A DNA stretch of 64,000 nt from Azohydromonas caseinilytica (lineage in GTDB: Bacteria; Pseudomonadota; Gammaproteobacteria; Burkholderiales; Burkholderiaceae_C), in contig NZ_JABBFW010000006.1 in the NCBI RefSeq assembly GCF_012927045.1, positions 164,461 to 228,460 of the forward strand. The letters are read 5' to 3'. Under the pieces are notes generated by a model. The model did not search any database, was not told the origin of the DNA, and worked only from the letters and a program-made list of their open reading frames with translations. Each line of letters opens with the position of its first letter. Within the stretch, counting starts at the first letter, position 1. A program made the position numbers and the translations under genes. This document shows, in pieces, positions 33,127-42,581 of the stretch.

Positions 33127-33489
33127 TCAAAGGCGCCACAGCACCTGGACCGCCCAACCCGCGCAGCCCACCAGCCACGCGAGCGTGAAAACCTGCAGCG
33201 CCAGCCGCGTGCCCACCGGCTTGACGTAGTCCATCCAGATGTCGCGCACGCCCACCCAGGCATGCCAGGCCAGCGACACGATCACGATGAAGGTCAGCAC
33301 CTTCATCCACTGCGCCGAAAAGATGCCGGCCCAACGGTCATAGTTGAGCTCGCCGGGCATGAGCACCTGCGCCAGCAGCACGATGGTGAACAGCGCCATC
33401 AGCGCGCCCGTGACGCGCTGGCTCAGCCAGTCGCGCAGGCCGTAATGCGCGCCCACCACGAGGCGCTTGGATCCGTAGTTCTGGTTCAT
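33127..33489 (-). CDS. sdhD: Succinate dehydrogenase membrane anchor subunit
   Basis: A 120-residue protein with three hydrophobic helices and the start GAHYGLRDWLSQRVTGALM typical of SdhD. The haem-ligand His candidate lies in SLAWHAWVGVRDIWMDYVKP. It is 25 bp after sdhC and 20 bp before sdhA. Confidence 0.93.
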   Translation of the reverse strand: MNQNYGSKRLVVGAHYGLRDWLSQRVTGALMALFTIVLLAQVLMPGELNYDRWAGIFSAQWMKVLTFIVIVSLAWHAWVGVRDIWMDYVKPVGTRLALQVFTLAWLVGCAGWAVQVLWRL

Positions 33490-33514
33490 GTGTGTTTCCC
33501 CTCGCAGCAGGACA

Positions 33515-33943
33515 TCAGTACAGGCCGAACAGCTTGGCGCCCAGCACCAGCGTCAGCACCACGCCCAGGACCAGCACGGTCAGCGCCGAGCTGCGGCCGA
33601 AAGCCTTGGTGGTGTTGTGCGTCGCATCCATCCACAGATGGCGCACGCCGGCGAAGAAGTGATGCAGGTAGCCCCAGATCAGCGCCAGGGCCACGAGCTT
33701 GATGAACCAGCCCGGGAAAATGCCCACACCCGCGTTGAAGGCGCTGGTGAAGCGCTCGTAGGAGATTTCCGAGGAAACGCTGGTGTCGAACATCCAGATG
33801 ATGAACGGCAGCAGGAAGAAAATCAGCGCGCCGCTGATGCGGTGCAGGATCGACACGATGCCCGAGGGCGGCAGACGGTAGGAAACGATCTGCGAGATAT
33901 GGATGTTGCGAAAGACGGGTCTTTGCTTGAACGTGTCTGCCAT
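33515..33943 (-). CDS. sdhC: Succinate dehydrogenase cytochrome b556 subunit
   Basis: A 142-residue membrane subunit with the SdhC signature RPVFRNIHISQI...SILHRISGALIFF and the haem His motif HHFFAGVRHLWMD. It is the first sdh gene. The operon presumably starts in the 139 bp between it and gntR. Confidence 0.95.
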   Translation of the reverse strand: MADTFKQRPVFRNIHISQIVSYRLPPSGIVSILHRISGALIFFLLPFIIWMFDTSVSSEISYERFTSAFNAGVGIFPGWFIKLVALALIWGYLHHFFAGVRHLWMDATHNTTKAFGRSSALTVLVLGVVLTLVLGAKLFGLY

Positions 33944-34082
33944 GGTCCTGCCTTGCCTAAAAGTTGGTTCGCCGGGGTGCGGATAAACCCGCTGATTTTA
34001 GTTCAGTGATACATGCCGTCACGTCACCCCTACTGCGGACTGCGCCAGAAAGGGACGTGAAAGCGTGCTGCGATAGCGTCTT

Positions 34083-34847
34083 TCAGCTCAATTCGTTGCG
34101 GTAATAGTGGTGGGCGGTGTTGTAGAGGCCGCGTCGCAGCTCCACGGGCTTGTCGCCATAGGTGCGCGACAAGCGCTCCACGCTCAGCAGCGGCGCGCCG
34201 GTCTCCAGCATCAGCCATTGGGCCGTGGCCGCATCGGCCGCCACGGCCCGAATCTGCTCCTCGGCGCGGATCATGCGCACGCCGAACTCGCTCTCGAACA
34301 TCTCGTACATCGGCCCGCGCCAGCCCGACAGCCGCTCGGCCGACAGGCCCTTGAACAGCGCGCCGGGCAGCCAGATGTCGTCCAGCACCACGGGCTGGCC
34401 CTGCGCCGACAGCAGCCGCCGCACCAGCACCGCGGCCTCGCCGCTCTTGAGCTCCAGCGCGCGCGCCACGTCGGCCGGGGCACGCTGGCGGCGGCAGTCG
34501 AGCACGCGGCGCTCCACCGGCGGCACGCCGCCTTCTTCAGGCGTCAGGCGCAGGAAGCGGTACTTCACATGCTGCTCGGCATGCGTGGCCACGAAAGTGC
34601 CCTTGCCCTGCCGGCGCACCAGCAGGCCCTCGGCCGCGAGCTCGTCGATGGCCTTGCGCACCGTGCCCTGGCTGACCTTGAAGCGAGCCGCCAGTTCCAG
34701 CTCGCTGGGGATGGCTTCGCCGGGCTTCCACTCGCCGCCTTGCAGGCTGCGCGTGAGCAGCGCCTTGATCTGCTGGTACAGCGGGCTGAAAGCGGGTGCC
34801 GCGCCGGCTTCTGCGGACGGGTCAATGGGATGAGCGGCGGCGGGCAT
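34083..34847 (-). CDS. GntR-family (HutC subfamily) regulator of TCA genes
   Basis: A 254-residue regulator with an N-terminal winged HTH (GEAIPSELELAARFKVSQGT) and a C-terminal UTRA ligand-binding domain. It diverges from mdh and lies upstream of the sdh operon. A palindromic site between it and mdh is repeated before acnB, which points to autoregulation and control of mdh and acnB. The ligand is unknown; UTRA domains bind small carboxylates, sugars or amino-acid derivatives. Confidence 0.92.
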   Translation of the reverse strand: MPAAAHPIDPSAEAGAAPAFSPLYQQIKALLTRSLQGGEWKPGEAIPSELELAARFKVSQGTVRKAIDELAAEGLLVRRQGKGTFVATHAEQHVKYRFLRLTPEEGGVPPVERRVLDCRRQRAPADVARALELKSGEAAVLVRRLLSAQGQPVVLDDIWLPGALFKGLSAERLSGWRGPMYEMFESEFGVRMIRAEEQIRAVAADAATAQWLMLETGAPLLSVERLSRTYGDKPVELRRGLYNTAHHYYRNELS

Positions 34848-34892
34848 GGACGCGATTGCAGCACAAGCTGGGGAATACGTCCATTGAAACGT

Positions 34893-34913
34893 ATCTTATA
34901 TAAGACATAAGAT
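34893..34913. promoter_or_regulatory. Candidate GntR operator, gntR-mdh intergenic
   Basis: A perfect 12-bp palindrome TCTTATATAAGA sits inside a wider dyad ATCTTAT-7 nt-ATAAGAT (34893-34913). Seventeen bases from 34894 are identical to the site before acnB. TTGAAA at 34884-34889, 17 nt from ATAAGA, could be the mdh promoter, in which case binding would block it. Confidence 0.75.
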
Positions 34914-35017
34914 CAGCAATTGGTGTGCCTCGGCGCCGCGCATGGCTACACTTGCGACCCGGCGCGTCCGCGAGCCGCGGGCGCAGTTCAACCTCCCCTG
35001 TCATTTGGAGACGCTCC

Positions 35018-36004
35018 ATGAGCAAAGCACCCGTTCGCGTCGCGGTCACCGGCGCCGCCGGCCAGATCGGTTATGCCCTGCTGTTCCGCATTGCCTCCGG
35101 CGAGATGCTGGGCAAGGACCAGCCCGTGATCCTGCAGCTGCTGGAGATCCCGGACGAGAAGGCCCAGAACGCGCTCAAGGGCGTGATCATGGAGCTCGAA
35201 GACTGCGCCTTCCCGCTGCTGGCCGGCATCGAGGCCCACAGCGACCCGATGACCGCCTTCAAGGACACCGACTACGCCCTGCTGGTCGGCGCCCGTCCCC
35301 GCGGCCCCGGCATGGAGCGTGCCGACCTGCTGGCCGCCAACGCCCAGATCTTCACGGCCCAGGGCAAGGCCCTGAACGCCGTGGCCTCGCGCAACGTCAA
35401 GGTGCTGGTGGTGGGCAACCCGGCCAACACCAACGCCTACATCGCCATGAAGTCGGCCCCGGACCTGCCGGCCAAGAACTTCACGGCCATGCTGCGCCTG
35501 GACCACAACCGCGCCGCCTCGCAGATCGCCGCCAAGACCGGCAAGGCCGTGGGCTCGATCGAGAAGCTGTGCGTGTGGGGCAACCACTCGCCCACGATGT
35601 ACGCCGACTACCGCTTCGCCACCATCGACGGCCAGGGCGTCAAGGACCTGATCAACGACGAGGCCTGGAACCGTGACGTGTTCCTGCCCACCGTGGGCAA
35701 GCGCGGCGCCGCCATCATCGCCGCCCGCGGCCTGTCCTCGGCCGCCTCGGCCGCCAACGCCGCCATCGACCACATGCGCGACTGGGCCCTGGGCACCAAC
35801 GGCGCCTGGACCACGATGGGCGTGCCCTCCAAGGGCGAGTACGGCATCCCGGCCGAAGTCGTGTTCGGCTTCCCCGTGACCTGCGAGAACGGCGAGTACA
35901 AGATCATCGAGGGCCTGCCCATCGACGAGTTCTCGCAAGAGCGCATCAACGTCACCCTGGCCGAGCTCCAGGGCGAGCAGGACGGCGTCAAGCACCTGCT
36001 GTAA
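35018..36004 (+). CDS. mdh: Malate dehydrogenase
   Basis: NAD-dependent oxidation of malate to oxaloacetate. The 328-residue protein starts [21 protein letters not shown] (NAD-binding GAAGQIG). It has the substrate Arg region [25 protein letters not shown], the catalytic His in [12 protein letters not shown], and [17 protein letters not shown] lies 7 nt before the ATG. This is the actinobacterial/betaproteobacterial type. It diverges from gntR. Confidence 0.97.
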   Translation: MSKAPVRVAVTGAAGQIGYALLFRIASGEMLGKDQPVILQLLEIPDEKAQNALKGVIMELEDCAFPLLAGIEAHSDPMTAFKDTDYALLVGARPRGPGMERADLLAANAQIFTAQGKALNAVASRNVKVLVVGNPANTNAYIAMKSAPDLPAKNFTAMLRLDHNRAASQIAAKTGKAVGSIEKLCVWGNHSPTMYADYRFATIDGQGVKDLINDEAWNRDVFLPTVGKRGAAIIAARGLSSAASAANAAIDHMRDWALGTNGAWTTMGVPSKGEYGIPAEVVFGFPVTCENGEYKIIEGLPIDEFSQERINVTLAELQGEQDGVKHLL

Positions 36005-36063
36005 TCCGGCGCCTCGCCGCCCTGGCCCTTGCCGGCCGCGGGCGGCCTGAACGCTGAACCCGG

Positions 36064-36091
36064 GGCCGGTGACCATTCACCGGCCTTTTTT
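36064..36091 (+). terminator. Intrinsic terminator of mdh
   Basis: A perfect 9-bp stem GGCCGGTGA / TCACCGGCC with a CCAT loop is followed by six T. It lies between mdh and the CitE-like gene. Confidence 0.9.
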
Positions 36092-36109
36092 GCTTTAGGG
36101 ACCGCTGCC

Positions 36110-37141
36110 GTGACCTCACCCATCCATCCCCGCCAGGCCCTGTTCGAAGACGGCGAGCTGCCGCCCTCGCTGCCCGTGTGCGACCACTACGCCGGCGTGG
36201 AGCCGCGCATGGGCAAGAGCCTGCAGCTGCAGGCCGAGATGGGGCCGGTGTTCGACATCACGCTCGACTGCGAGGACGGCGCCCCGGTGGGCGGCGAGAT
36301 CGAGCACGCGCAGCACATCGCCGAGCTGGTGAACTCGGCCCAGAACCGCTTCGGCCGCGTCGGTGCGCGCGTGCCCGAGGTCGGGCATGAAAAATTCGAG
36401 GCCGTGGCCGAGCTGCTGGTGCGGCAGTGCGGCGCTCGGCTGGCCTACCTGATGATCCCCAAGCCGCGCGGCCTGGCGGAGCTGCAGCGCGCCATCGACT
36501 TCATCGACGCCGCGTCGGATCGCGCCGGCCTCGCCCGCCGCATTCCGCTGCACGCGCTGGTGGAGACGCATGGCGCGCTGCACGAGGTGTTCGCGCTGGC
36601 CGCGCATCCGCGCATCGAGTCGCTGTCCTTCGGCCTGATGGACTTCGTCTCGGCGCACCGCGGCGCGGTGCCGGCCTCGGCCATGGGCGTGCAGGGCCAG
36701 TTCGAGCACCCGCTGGTGGTGCGCGCCAAGCTGGAGATTGCCGCGGCCTGCCATGCCCACGCCAAGGTGCCTTCGCACTGCGTGGTGACGGAGTTCAAGC
36801 ACACCAGCGCGCTGGAGCAGGCCGCCACGCGCGCGGGCCGCGAGTTCGGCTACACGCGCATGTGGAGCATCCACCCGGCGCAGATCCGCCCCATCGTCGA
36901 TGCCTTCACGCCCACGGCCGCCGAGGTCGATCGCGCCGTGGAGATCATCAGCGCCGCGCAGGCCGCCGGCTGGGCCCCGATCCGCCACCAGCATGGCGGG
37001 CACGACCAGCTGCACGACCGCGCCAGCTACCGCTACTTCTGGCATGTGCTGGAGCGCGCGCACCGCACCTCCTGGAGCGACGGCGCGCAGTTGCCGGAAG
37101 AGGTGCGGCGGGCCTGGTTCAGCGGCACGGCGCAGGCCTGA
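36110..37141 (+). CDS. HpcH/HpaI aldolase / citrate lyase beta-like protein
   Basis: A 343-residue CitE-superfamily TIM barrel. It shows FDITLDCEDGAPVG (metal-binding acidic residues), AYLMIPKPRG and ALVETHGALHE (catalytic-site Glu), SFGLMDFVSAHRGAVP and MWSIHPAQIRPIV. CitE-like enzymes cleave or form malyl-, citramalyl- or related CoA thioesters. No citD, citF or citX is nearby, so it is not part of a classical citrate lyase. The GTG start at 36110 has AGGG 9 nt upstream. It is conserved between mdh and acnB in this group, which suggests a TCA-linked repair or side reaction, unproven. Confidence 0.88.
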   Translation: MTSPIHPRQALFEDGELPPSLPVCDHYAGVEPRMGKSLQLQAEMGPVFDITLDCEDGAPVGGEIEHAQHIAELVNSAQNRFGRVGARVPEVGHEKFEAVAELLVRQCGARLAYLMIPKPRGLAELQRAIDFIDAASDRAGLARRIPLHALVETHGALHEVFALAAHPRIESLSFGLMDFVSAHRGAVPASAMGVQGQFEHPLVVRAKLEIAAACHAHAKVPSHCVVTEFKHTSALEQAATRAGREFGYTRMWSIHPAQIRPIVDAFTPTAAEVDRAVEIISAAQAAGWAPIRHQHGGHDQLHDRASYRYFWHVLERAHRTSWSDGAQLPEEVRRAWFSGTAQA

Positions 37142-37273
37142 AGCCGGCGCACGATGGAGCATTTGGCGGGCCCGTGAAAATTTGTAGCGGGCCCGCAACC
37201 ATGCTCTGCCTGGGTGCTGGCGCCAGGGAGACAATCACGCTCCCGCGCGGCTGATACGCGTCCAGGAGACTTC

Positions 37274-38017
37274 ATGATCGCTTCCCTTCGACTGGCGGCA
37301 CTGGCCGCCGCTGCCGCTTTCGGCCTGATGAGCGCCACCGCCGCGCAGGCCGAAGACGCGCCCAAGACCAAGGCCAAGGCCAGCGCCAAGGCCCCCGCCA
37401 AGAAGGCGGAAAAGGCCGAGAAGGCTGAGAAGACGGCCAAGGCCTCGAAGGCCGCCGCCGCCAAGCCCGTTGTCGAGGCGCCGCTGCCCGACGCCGACGA
37501 GACCCAGCTCGCCGCCGCGCAGCGCGCCTACCAGGGCGCCTACGCCTGCGAGTTCAACCAGACCGTCCAGATCGCGCCCCACGCCAAGCACGCCGGCTAC
37601 CTGGACGTGACCTGGAAGAAGGACGTGTTCACCATGAAGCCCGTGCTCTCGCCCACCGGCGCGCTGCGCCTGGAGGACGTCAAGGGCCGCGCGCTGATGG
37701 TGCAGATCGCCAACAAGTCCATGCTGATGGACACCAAGGCCGGCCAGCGCCTGGTGGACGAGTGCCAGAGCGCCGAGCAGCGCGACTTCGCCGCCGCCGC
37801 CAAGCTCGCGCCGCCGGTCAGCAGCCTGGGCATCGACCCGAACAAGGCGGCGGCCGTTGCCGCCGCGGCGCCGGCGCAGCCGGCCGCGCCCGTGCAGGCC
37901 GTCGCCCCGGTGCAGACCGCCGCTCCGGAGCAGGCCGTTGCGCCCATGCCGGCCGTGGCGCCGGTGCAGGGCAACGAGCCCGCCGCCCAGCCCATGCTGG
38001 CCGTGGACGCCAAGTAA
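37274..38017 (+). CDS. Exported Ala/Lys-rich protein with MliC-like core, unknown function
   Basis: A 247-residue protein with a signal peptide ending AAQA (residue 24). A Lys/Ala-rich stretch (28-62) follows, then a compact core (about 75-160) with YACEFNQTV...W...SPTGALRLED...MLMDTKAG...DEC and two Cys. An Ala/Pro/Val-rich tail ends the protein. The core order (Tyr-x-Cys, Gly-Ala, final Cys) resembles C-type lysozyme inhibitors of the MliC type, but that is only a guess. CAGGAG precedes the ATG well spaced. It lies between the CitE-like gene and acnB. Confidence 0.8.
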   Translation: MIASLRLAALAAAAAFGLMSATAAQAEDAPKTKAKASAKAPAKKAEKAEKAEKTAKASKAAAAKPVVEAPLPDADETQLAAAQRAYQGAYACEFNQTVQIAPHAKHAGYLDVTWKKDVFTMKPVLSPTGALRLEDVKGRALMVQIANKSMLMDTKAGQRLVDECQSAEQRDFAAAAKLAPPVSSLGIDPNKAAAVAAAAPAQPAAPVQAVAPVQTAAPEQAVAPMPAVAPVQGNEPAAQPMLAVDAK

Positions 38018-38224
38018 GCACGCCCGCGCGGCGGCGCGACCCCCTGGAGGCCGCGCCACGAGCCGCCCGCCGCCGCGCCCCGCGGCGACGGATTGACCCC
38101 CTGCAAGGCCGGCGCAAGCCGGCTTTTCCGCACTCGCGACGCTCCAGCCCCGCCCCGGGGCGGCGCGAGCGTGCACACTCGCGCGGCGCGCGCGCCACAG
38201 CGCCGCGCTGGGGCACTGTCCCAA

Positions 38225-38242
38225 GTCTTATATAAGACATAA
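38225..38242. promoter_or_regulatory. Candidate GntR operator upstream of acnB
   Basis: A perfect 14-bp palindrome GTCTTATATAAGAC (38225-38238) lies 79 bp before the acnB ATG. Together with the following ATAA it repeats 17 bases of the gntR-mdh site. It is strikingly A/T-rich in a high-GC context. Confidence 0.75.
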
Positions 38243-38316
38243 AATGTCGGAGTCGCCTTCCCGCCGCGCGGCGGGTGCGGCCCCTTTTCAAGCACTCCAC
38301 GGAGCCGGAGCCCCTG

Positions 38317-40908
38317 ATGCTGCAAGCCTATCGTCAACATGCCGCCGAGCGCGCCGCGCTCGGCATCCCGCCGCTGGCCCTGTCCGCCAAGCAGACCGCC
38401 GAGCTGATCGAGCTGATCAAGAACCCGCCGGCCGGCGAGGAAGCCTTCCTGCTGGAGCTGCTGACGCACCGCGTGCCCCCGGGCGTTGACGATGCGGCCA
38501 AGGTCAAGGCCTCGTTCCTGGCCGCCGTCGCCCATGGCGACCTGGCCGTGGGCCTGATCTCGCGCGCGCAGGCCACCGAGCTGCTGGGCACGATGGTGGG
38601 CGGCTACAACGTCAAGCCGCTGATCGACCTGCTCGACGACGCCGAGATCGCCGCGGTGGCCGCCGCCGGTCTGAAGAAGACCCTGCTGATGTTCGACTAC
38701 TTCCACGACGTGGCCGAGAAGGCCAAGGCCGGCAACGCCGTGGCCAAGGAAGTGGTGCAGAGCTGGGCCGACGCCGAGTGGTTCACCAGCCGCCCCGAGG
38801 TCGAGCAGAAGATCACCGTCACCGTCTTCAAGGTGCCCGGCGAGACCAACACCGACGACCTGTCGCCCGCTCCCGACGCCTGGAGCCGCCCCGACATCCC
38901 GCTGCACTACCTGGCCATGCTCAAGAACGCCCGTCCCGGCGCGGCGTTCCAGCCCGAGGAAGACGGCAAGCGCGGCCCGATCGCCTTCATCGACGAGCTG
39001 AAGAAGAAGGGCAACCTGGTCGCCTACGTCGGCGACGTGGTGGGCACCGGCTCCAGCCGCAAGTCGGCCACGAACAGCGTGATCTGGGCCACCGGCCAGG
39101 ACATCCCCTTCGTGCCCAACAAGCGCTTCGGCGGCGTGACGCTGGGCGGCAAGATCGCCCCGATCTTCTTCAACACGCAGGAAGACTCGGGCTCGCTGCC
39201 CATCGAGGTGGACGTCTCCAAGCTGGAGATGGGCGACGTCATCGACGTGCTGCCCTACGAGGGCAAGCTGCTCAAGAACGGTGAGACCGTCGCCGAGTTC
39301 AAGCTCAAGAGCGAAGTGCTGCTGGACGAGGTGCGCGCCGGCGGCCGCATCAACCTGATCATCGGCCGCTCGCTGACCGCCAAGGCCCGTGAGTTCCTGG
39401 GCCTGCCCGCCTCCACCGCCTTCCGCCTGCCCAAGGCCCCGGTGGACACCGGCAAGGGTTTCACGCTGGCCCAGAAGATGGTCGGCCGCGCCTGCGGCAT
39501 GCCGGAAGGCCAGGGCATCCGCCCGGGCACCTACTGCGAGCCCAAGATGACCACGGTCGGCTCCCAGGACACCACGGGCCCGATGACCCGCGACGAGCTG
39601 AAGGACCTGGCCTGCCTGGGCTTCTCGGCCGACCTGGTGATGCAGTCCTTCTGCCACACCGCCGCCTATCCGAAGCCGGTGGACGTGAAGATGCACCGCG
39701 AGCTGCCCGCCTTCATCAGCAGCCGCGGCGGCGTGGCGCTGCGCCCGGGCGACGGCGTGATCCACAGCTGGCTCAACCGCCTGCTGCTGCCCGACACCGT
39801 GGGCACCGGCGGCGACTCGCACACCCGCTTCCCCATCGGCATCAGCTTCCCGGCCGGTTCGGGCCTGGTGGCCTTCGGCGCCGCCACCGGCGTGATGCCC
39901 CTGGACATGCCCGAGTCGGTGCTGGTGCGCTTCAAGGGCGAGATGCAGCCCGGCATCACGCTGCGCGACCTGGTGCACGCCATCCCGCTGTACGCCATCA
40001 AGGCCGGCCTGCTGACCGTCGAGAAGGCCGGCAAGAAGAACATCTTCTCGGGCCGCGTGCTGGAGATCGAGGGCCTGCCGAATCTGAAGGTCGAGCAAGC
40101 GTTCGAGCTGAGCGACGCCTCCGCCGAGCGCTCCGCCGCCGGCTGCACGGTGCAGCTCAACCCCGAGCCGGTGGCCGAGTACCTGCGGTCGAACATCGTT
40201 CTGATGAAGAACATGATCGCCAACGGCTACCAGGACGCCCGCACGCTGGAGCGCCGCATCAAGTCCGTCGAAGCCTGGCTGGCGAACCCGCAGCTGCTCA
40301 AGGCCGACGCCGACGCCGAGTACGCCGCCGTGATCGAGATCGACCTGGCCGACATCAAGGAGCCGATCGTGTGCTGCCCGAACGACCCGGACGACGCCAA
40401 GTTCGTCTCCGAAGTCGCCGGCACCAAGATCGACGAGGTGTTCATCGGCTCGTGCATGACCAACATCGGCCACTTCCGTGCCGCGGGCAAGCTGCTCGAA
40501 GGCAAGAAGGACATCCCGGTGCGCCTGTGGGTGGCCCCGCCGACCAAGATGGACGCCGCCGAGCTGACCAAGGAGGGCTACTACGCCACCCTGGGCGGCG
40601 CCGGTGCCCGCATGGAGATGCCGGGCTGCTCGCTGTGCATGGGCAACCAGGCGCAGATCAAGGAAGGCTCCACCGCGATGTCCACCTCGACCCGCAACTT
40701 CCCGAACCGCCTGGGCAAGAACACCAACGTGTTCCTGGGCTCGGCGGAGCTGTCGGCGGTGGCCTCCAAGCTGGGCCGCATCCCGACCCCCGAGGAGTAC
40801 CTGGCCGAGATCGGCGTCGTCACCAAGAACGCCGACCAGATCTACAAGTACATGAACTTCGACCAGATCGAGGAGTACGCCGAAGTCGCCGAGGGCGTGA
40901 AGGTCTGA
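38317..40908 (+). CDS. acnB: Bifunctional aconitate hydratase 2 / 2-methylisocitrate dehydratase
   Basis: Interconverts citrate and isocitrate through a 4Fe-4S cluster. The 863-residue protein has the AcnB-specific N-terminal HEAT-like domain ([22 protein letters not shown]). A swivel domain with [13 protein letters not shown] comes before the core, with cluster Cys residues in [10 protein letters not shown] and CSLCMGNQ, the reverse domain order to AcnA. The ATG at 38317 is preceded by GGAG. The candidate GntR site upstream implies regulation with mdh. Confidence 0.97.
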   Translation: MLQAYRQHAAERAALGIPPLALSAKQTAELIELIKNPPAGEEAFLLELLTHRVPPGVDDAAKVKASFLAAVAHGDLAVGLISRAQATELLGTMVGGYNVKPLIDLLDDAEIAAVAAAGLKKTLLMFDYFHDVAEKAKAGNAVAKEVVQSWADAEWFTSRPEVEQKITVTVFKVPGETNTDDLSPAPDAWSRPDIPLHYLAMLKNARPGAAFQPEEDGKRGPIAFIDELKKKGNLVAYVGDVVGTGSSRKSATNSVIWATGQDIPFVPNKRFGGVTLGGKIAPIFFNTQEDSGSLPIEVDVSKLEMGDVIDVLPYEGKLLKNGETVAEFKLKSEVLLDEVRAGGRINLIIGRSLTAKAREFLGLPASTAFRLPKAPVDTGKGFTLAQKMVGRACGMPEGQGIRPGTYCEPKMTTVGSQDTTGPMTRDELKDLACLGFSADLVMQSFCHTAAYPKPVDVKMHRELPAFISSRGGVALRPGDGVIHSWLNRLLLPDTVGTGGDSHTRFPIGISFPAGSGLVAFGAATGVMPLDMPESVLVRFKGEMQPGITLRDLVHAIPLYAIKAGLLTVEKAGKKNIFSGRVLEIEGLPNLKVEQAFELSDASAERSAAGCTVQLNPEPVAEYLRSNIVLMKNMIANGYQDARTLERRIKSVEAWLANPQLLKADADAEYAAVIEIDLADIKEPIVCCPNDPDDAKFVSEVAGTKIDEVFIGSCMTNIGHFRAAGKLLEGKKDIPVRLWVAPPTKMDAAELTKEGYYATLGGAGARMEMPGCSLCMGNQAQIKEGSTAMSTSTRNFPNRLGKNTNVFLGSAELSAVASKLGRIPTPEEYLAEIGVVTKNADQIYKYMNFDQIEEYAEVAEGVKV

Positions 40909-40959
40909 GGACCCTCACGGTTGCGGCCTGATGCAGGCCGCGACTGACGCATGAACGGA

Positions 40960-40986
40960 AAGGCCCGCGCAAGCGGGCCTTTTTCT
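40960..40986 (+). terminator. Intrinsic terminator of acnB
   Basis: An AGGCCCGC / GCGGGCCT stem with a GCAA loop is followed by TTTTTC. A second small stem GCGGCCTG-ATG-CAGGCCGC lies just upstream at 40924-40942. Confidence 0.9.
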
Positions 40987-41003
40987 TTGCGGCCGGGCAG
41001 CCG

Positions 41004-42476
41004 CTACCCGCGCCGCCGCAGCCACAACTGCAGCCCACCCTTGGGCCGCAGTGCCACGCGCAGCACCGGCTCGGCCGGCGGCGTGCCCAGCGGCAGCGCC
41101 AGCTCGTAGCGCTGCAGCAGCATCGCTGCCACCAACGTCATCTCCAGCATCGCGAAGTGCTGGCCGATGCACACCCGCGGCCCCACGCCGAAAGGCAAGT
41201 AGGCGCCGCGCGGGTGCGCCGGCGCCTCGGGCAGGAAGCGCTCCGGCCGGAACGACGCCGGCGCGTCCCACCAGCGCGGGTCGCGCTGCAGCACCCAGGG
41301 CGTGATGTAGAGCACCGCCCCGCGCGGCAGCGTCCAGCCGCCCACCGTGATCTCCCGCGTGGTGCGCCGCGACATCAGCGCCGGGATGGGCGGGTACAGC
41401 CGCATCGCCTCCTTCAGCGTGGCCGTGAGCCAGGGCAGCCGCGGCAGGTCCTCCGGGCCCGGCTCGCGGCCCTGCAGCGCGGCATCGACCTCCTCGCGCG
41501 CGCGCCGCGCCGCGTCGGGATGCTCGGCCAGCAGGCGGCTCCACCACAGCAGCGCGGTGGCCGTGGTGTCGTGCCCGGCCTGGAAGCTCACCATGCACTG
41601 GTCGAACACCTCCTGCGCGCTCAGCGCCTCACCGCTGCCCTCGTCGCGCAGCGCCAGCAGCCGCGCCAGCAGGTCCTCGCCGGCTTCCGGGTCGGGCTGG
41701 GCGCGGCGCCGCGCAATGTGCCCGCCGACCAGGCCGCGCAGCGTGCGCAGCGCGCGGCGCTTGGCGGCCTTGCCGGGCAGCGGCAGCCAGTCGGGCAGCG
41801 TCATGGGGAAGAACATCTCGCGCATCGCCGTCTCGCCCAGCACGCGCGTGGCCTCGATGGCCGCCTCGGCCTCGCCCTCCACCGGATGGCCGAACAGCGT
41901 GCGCAGGATCACGTCCATGGCCACGCGCGAGAACAACGCTTCCATGTCCACCCGCGCCTCGGCCTGGCCGGCGGGCACGGCGCGGTCCAGCGCCACGGCG
42001 GCGGCGGCGCGCATCAGCCCGGCGTAGCCCGCCACCCGGCGCGGCGTGAAGGCCGGCTGCAGCATGCGGCGCTGGCGCTGCCAGGTCGGCCCCTCGGTGG
42101 TCAGCACGCTGGCGCCGAAAGCCTGCTGGAACACCTCCACGCCGCGCTCCCAGCGCACCAGGTGCTCGGCATGGTCCACCAGCGCCTCGCGCACCAGCTC
42201 GGGCGTGAACAGGTCGTAGGTGCGGTCCACGCCCATGCGCATGGTGCAGATGTCGCCATAGGCGCGATGGCGGGCCGCGACGGCGCCGAGATAGTCGCGG
42301 TACATCGCGCGCGCCTGCGCCAGGCCCCACCAGCGCCCGGACGGACCGGGCGGGCGCTCGCCGGGGCCATGGGGCACGGCCTCGCAAGCGCCGGGCATCG
42401 CCGCGTCGGCCTCGGCGGAAGGAACGGCGTTCGCTGCGCCGTGCAGGGTCGGTGTGTGCGTGTCCATGCGCGCCAT
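41004..42476 (-). CDS. Cytochrome P450
   Basis: A 490-residue haem monooxygenase. Seen are the I-helix AGHDTT (300-305), the K-helix ExxR as EAMR (356-359), the PERF motif (411-414) and the haem loop FGVGPRVCIGQ with the thiolate Cys436. No signal peptide, reductase or ferredoxin domain is fused or adjacent, so electrons must come from proteins encoded elsewhere. The substrate is unknown. It could start at 42476 or 42467. It diverges from an AraC-type regulator that probably controls it. Confidence 0.93.
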   Translation of the reverse strand: MARMDTHTPTLHGAANAVPSAEADAAMPGACEAVPHGPGERPPGPSGRWWGLAQARAMYRDYLGAVAARHRAYGDICTMRMGVDRTYDLFTPELVREALVDHAEHLVRWERGVEVFQQAFGASVLTTEGPTWQRQRRMLQPAFTPRRVAGYAGLMRAAAAVALDRAVPAGQAEARVDMEALFSRVAMDVILRTLFGHPVEGEAEAAIEATRVLGETAMREMFFPMTLPDWLPLPGKAAKRRALRTLRGLVGGHIARRRAQPDPEAGEDLLARLLALRDEGSGEALSAQEVFDQCMVSFQAGHDTTATALLWWSRLLAEHPDAARRAREEVDAALQGREPGPEDLPRLPWLTATLKEAMRLYPPIPALMSRRTTREITVGGWTLPRGAVLYITPWVLQRDPRWWDAPASFRPERFLPEAPAHPRGAYLPFGVGPRVCIGQHFAMLEMTLVAAMLLQRYELALPLGTPPAEPVLRVALRPKGGLQLWLRRRG

Positions 42477-42507
42477 GCTGCGCGCCGGCCCCCGGCGCCG
42501 TCTTGAA

Positions 42508-42530
42508 CGAAAGCGACATCGGCGAAAGCG
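42508..42530. promoter_or_regulatory. Direct repeat in the P450/AraC intergenic region
   Basis: CGAAAGCG occurs at 42508-42515 and 42523-42530, a 15-nt period, in the 105-bp divergent spacer. Short tandem half-sites are typical of AraC-family operators, but only two copies are seen. Confidence 0.4.
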
Positions 42531-42581
42531 GTACTGCGCCGCCGCAAGCTGCGGTTGCGGGCGCATCCGTAGACTGCCGCC

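Noticed and set aside
36110-37141. Classical citrate lyase beta subunit
   Set aside because: No citD, citF, citC, citX or citG is in the region, so the gene is described only as CitE-like.
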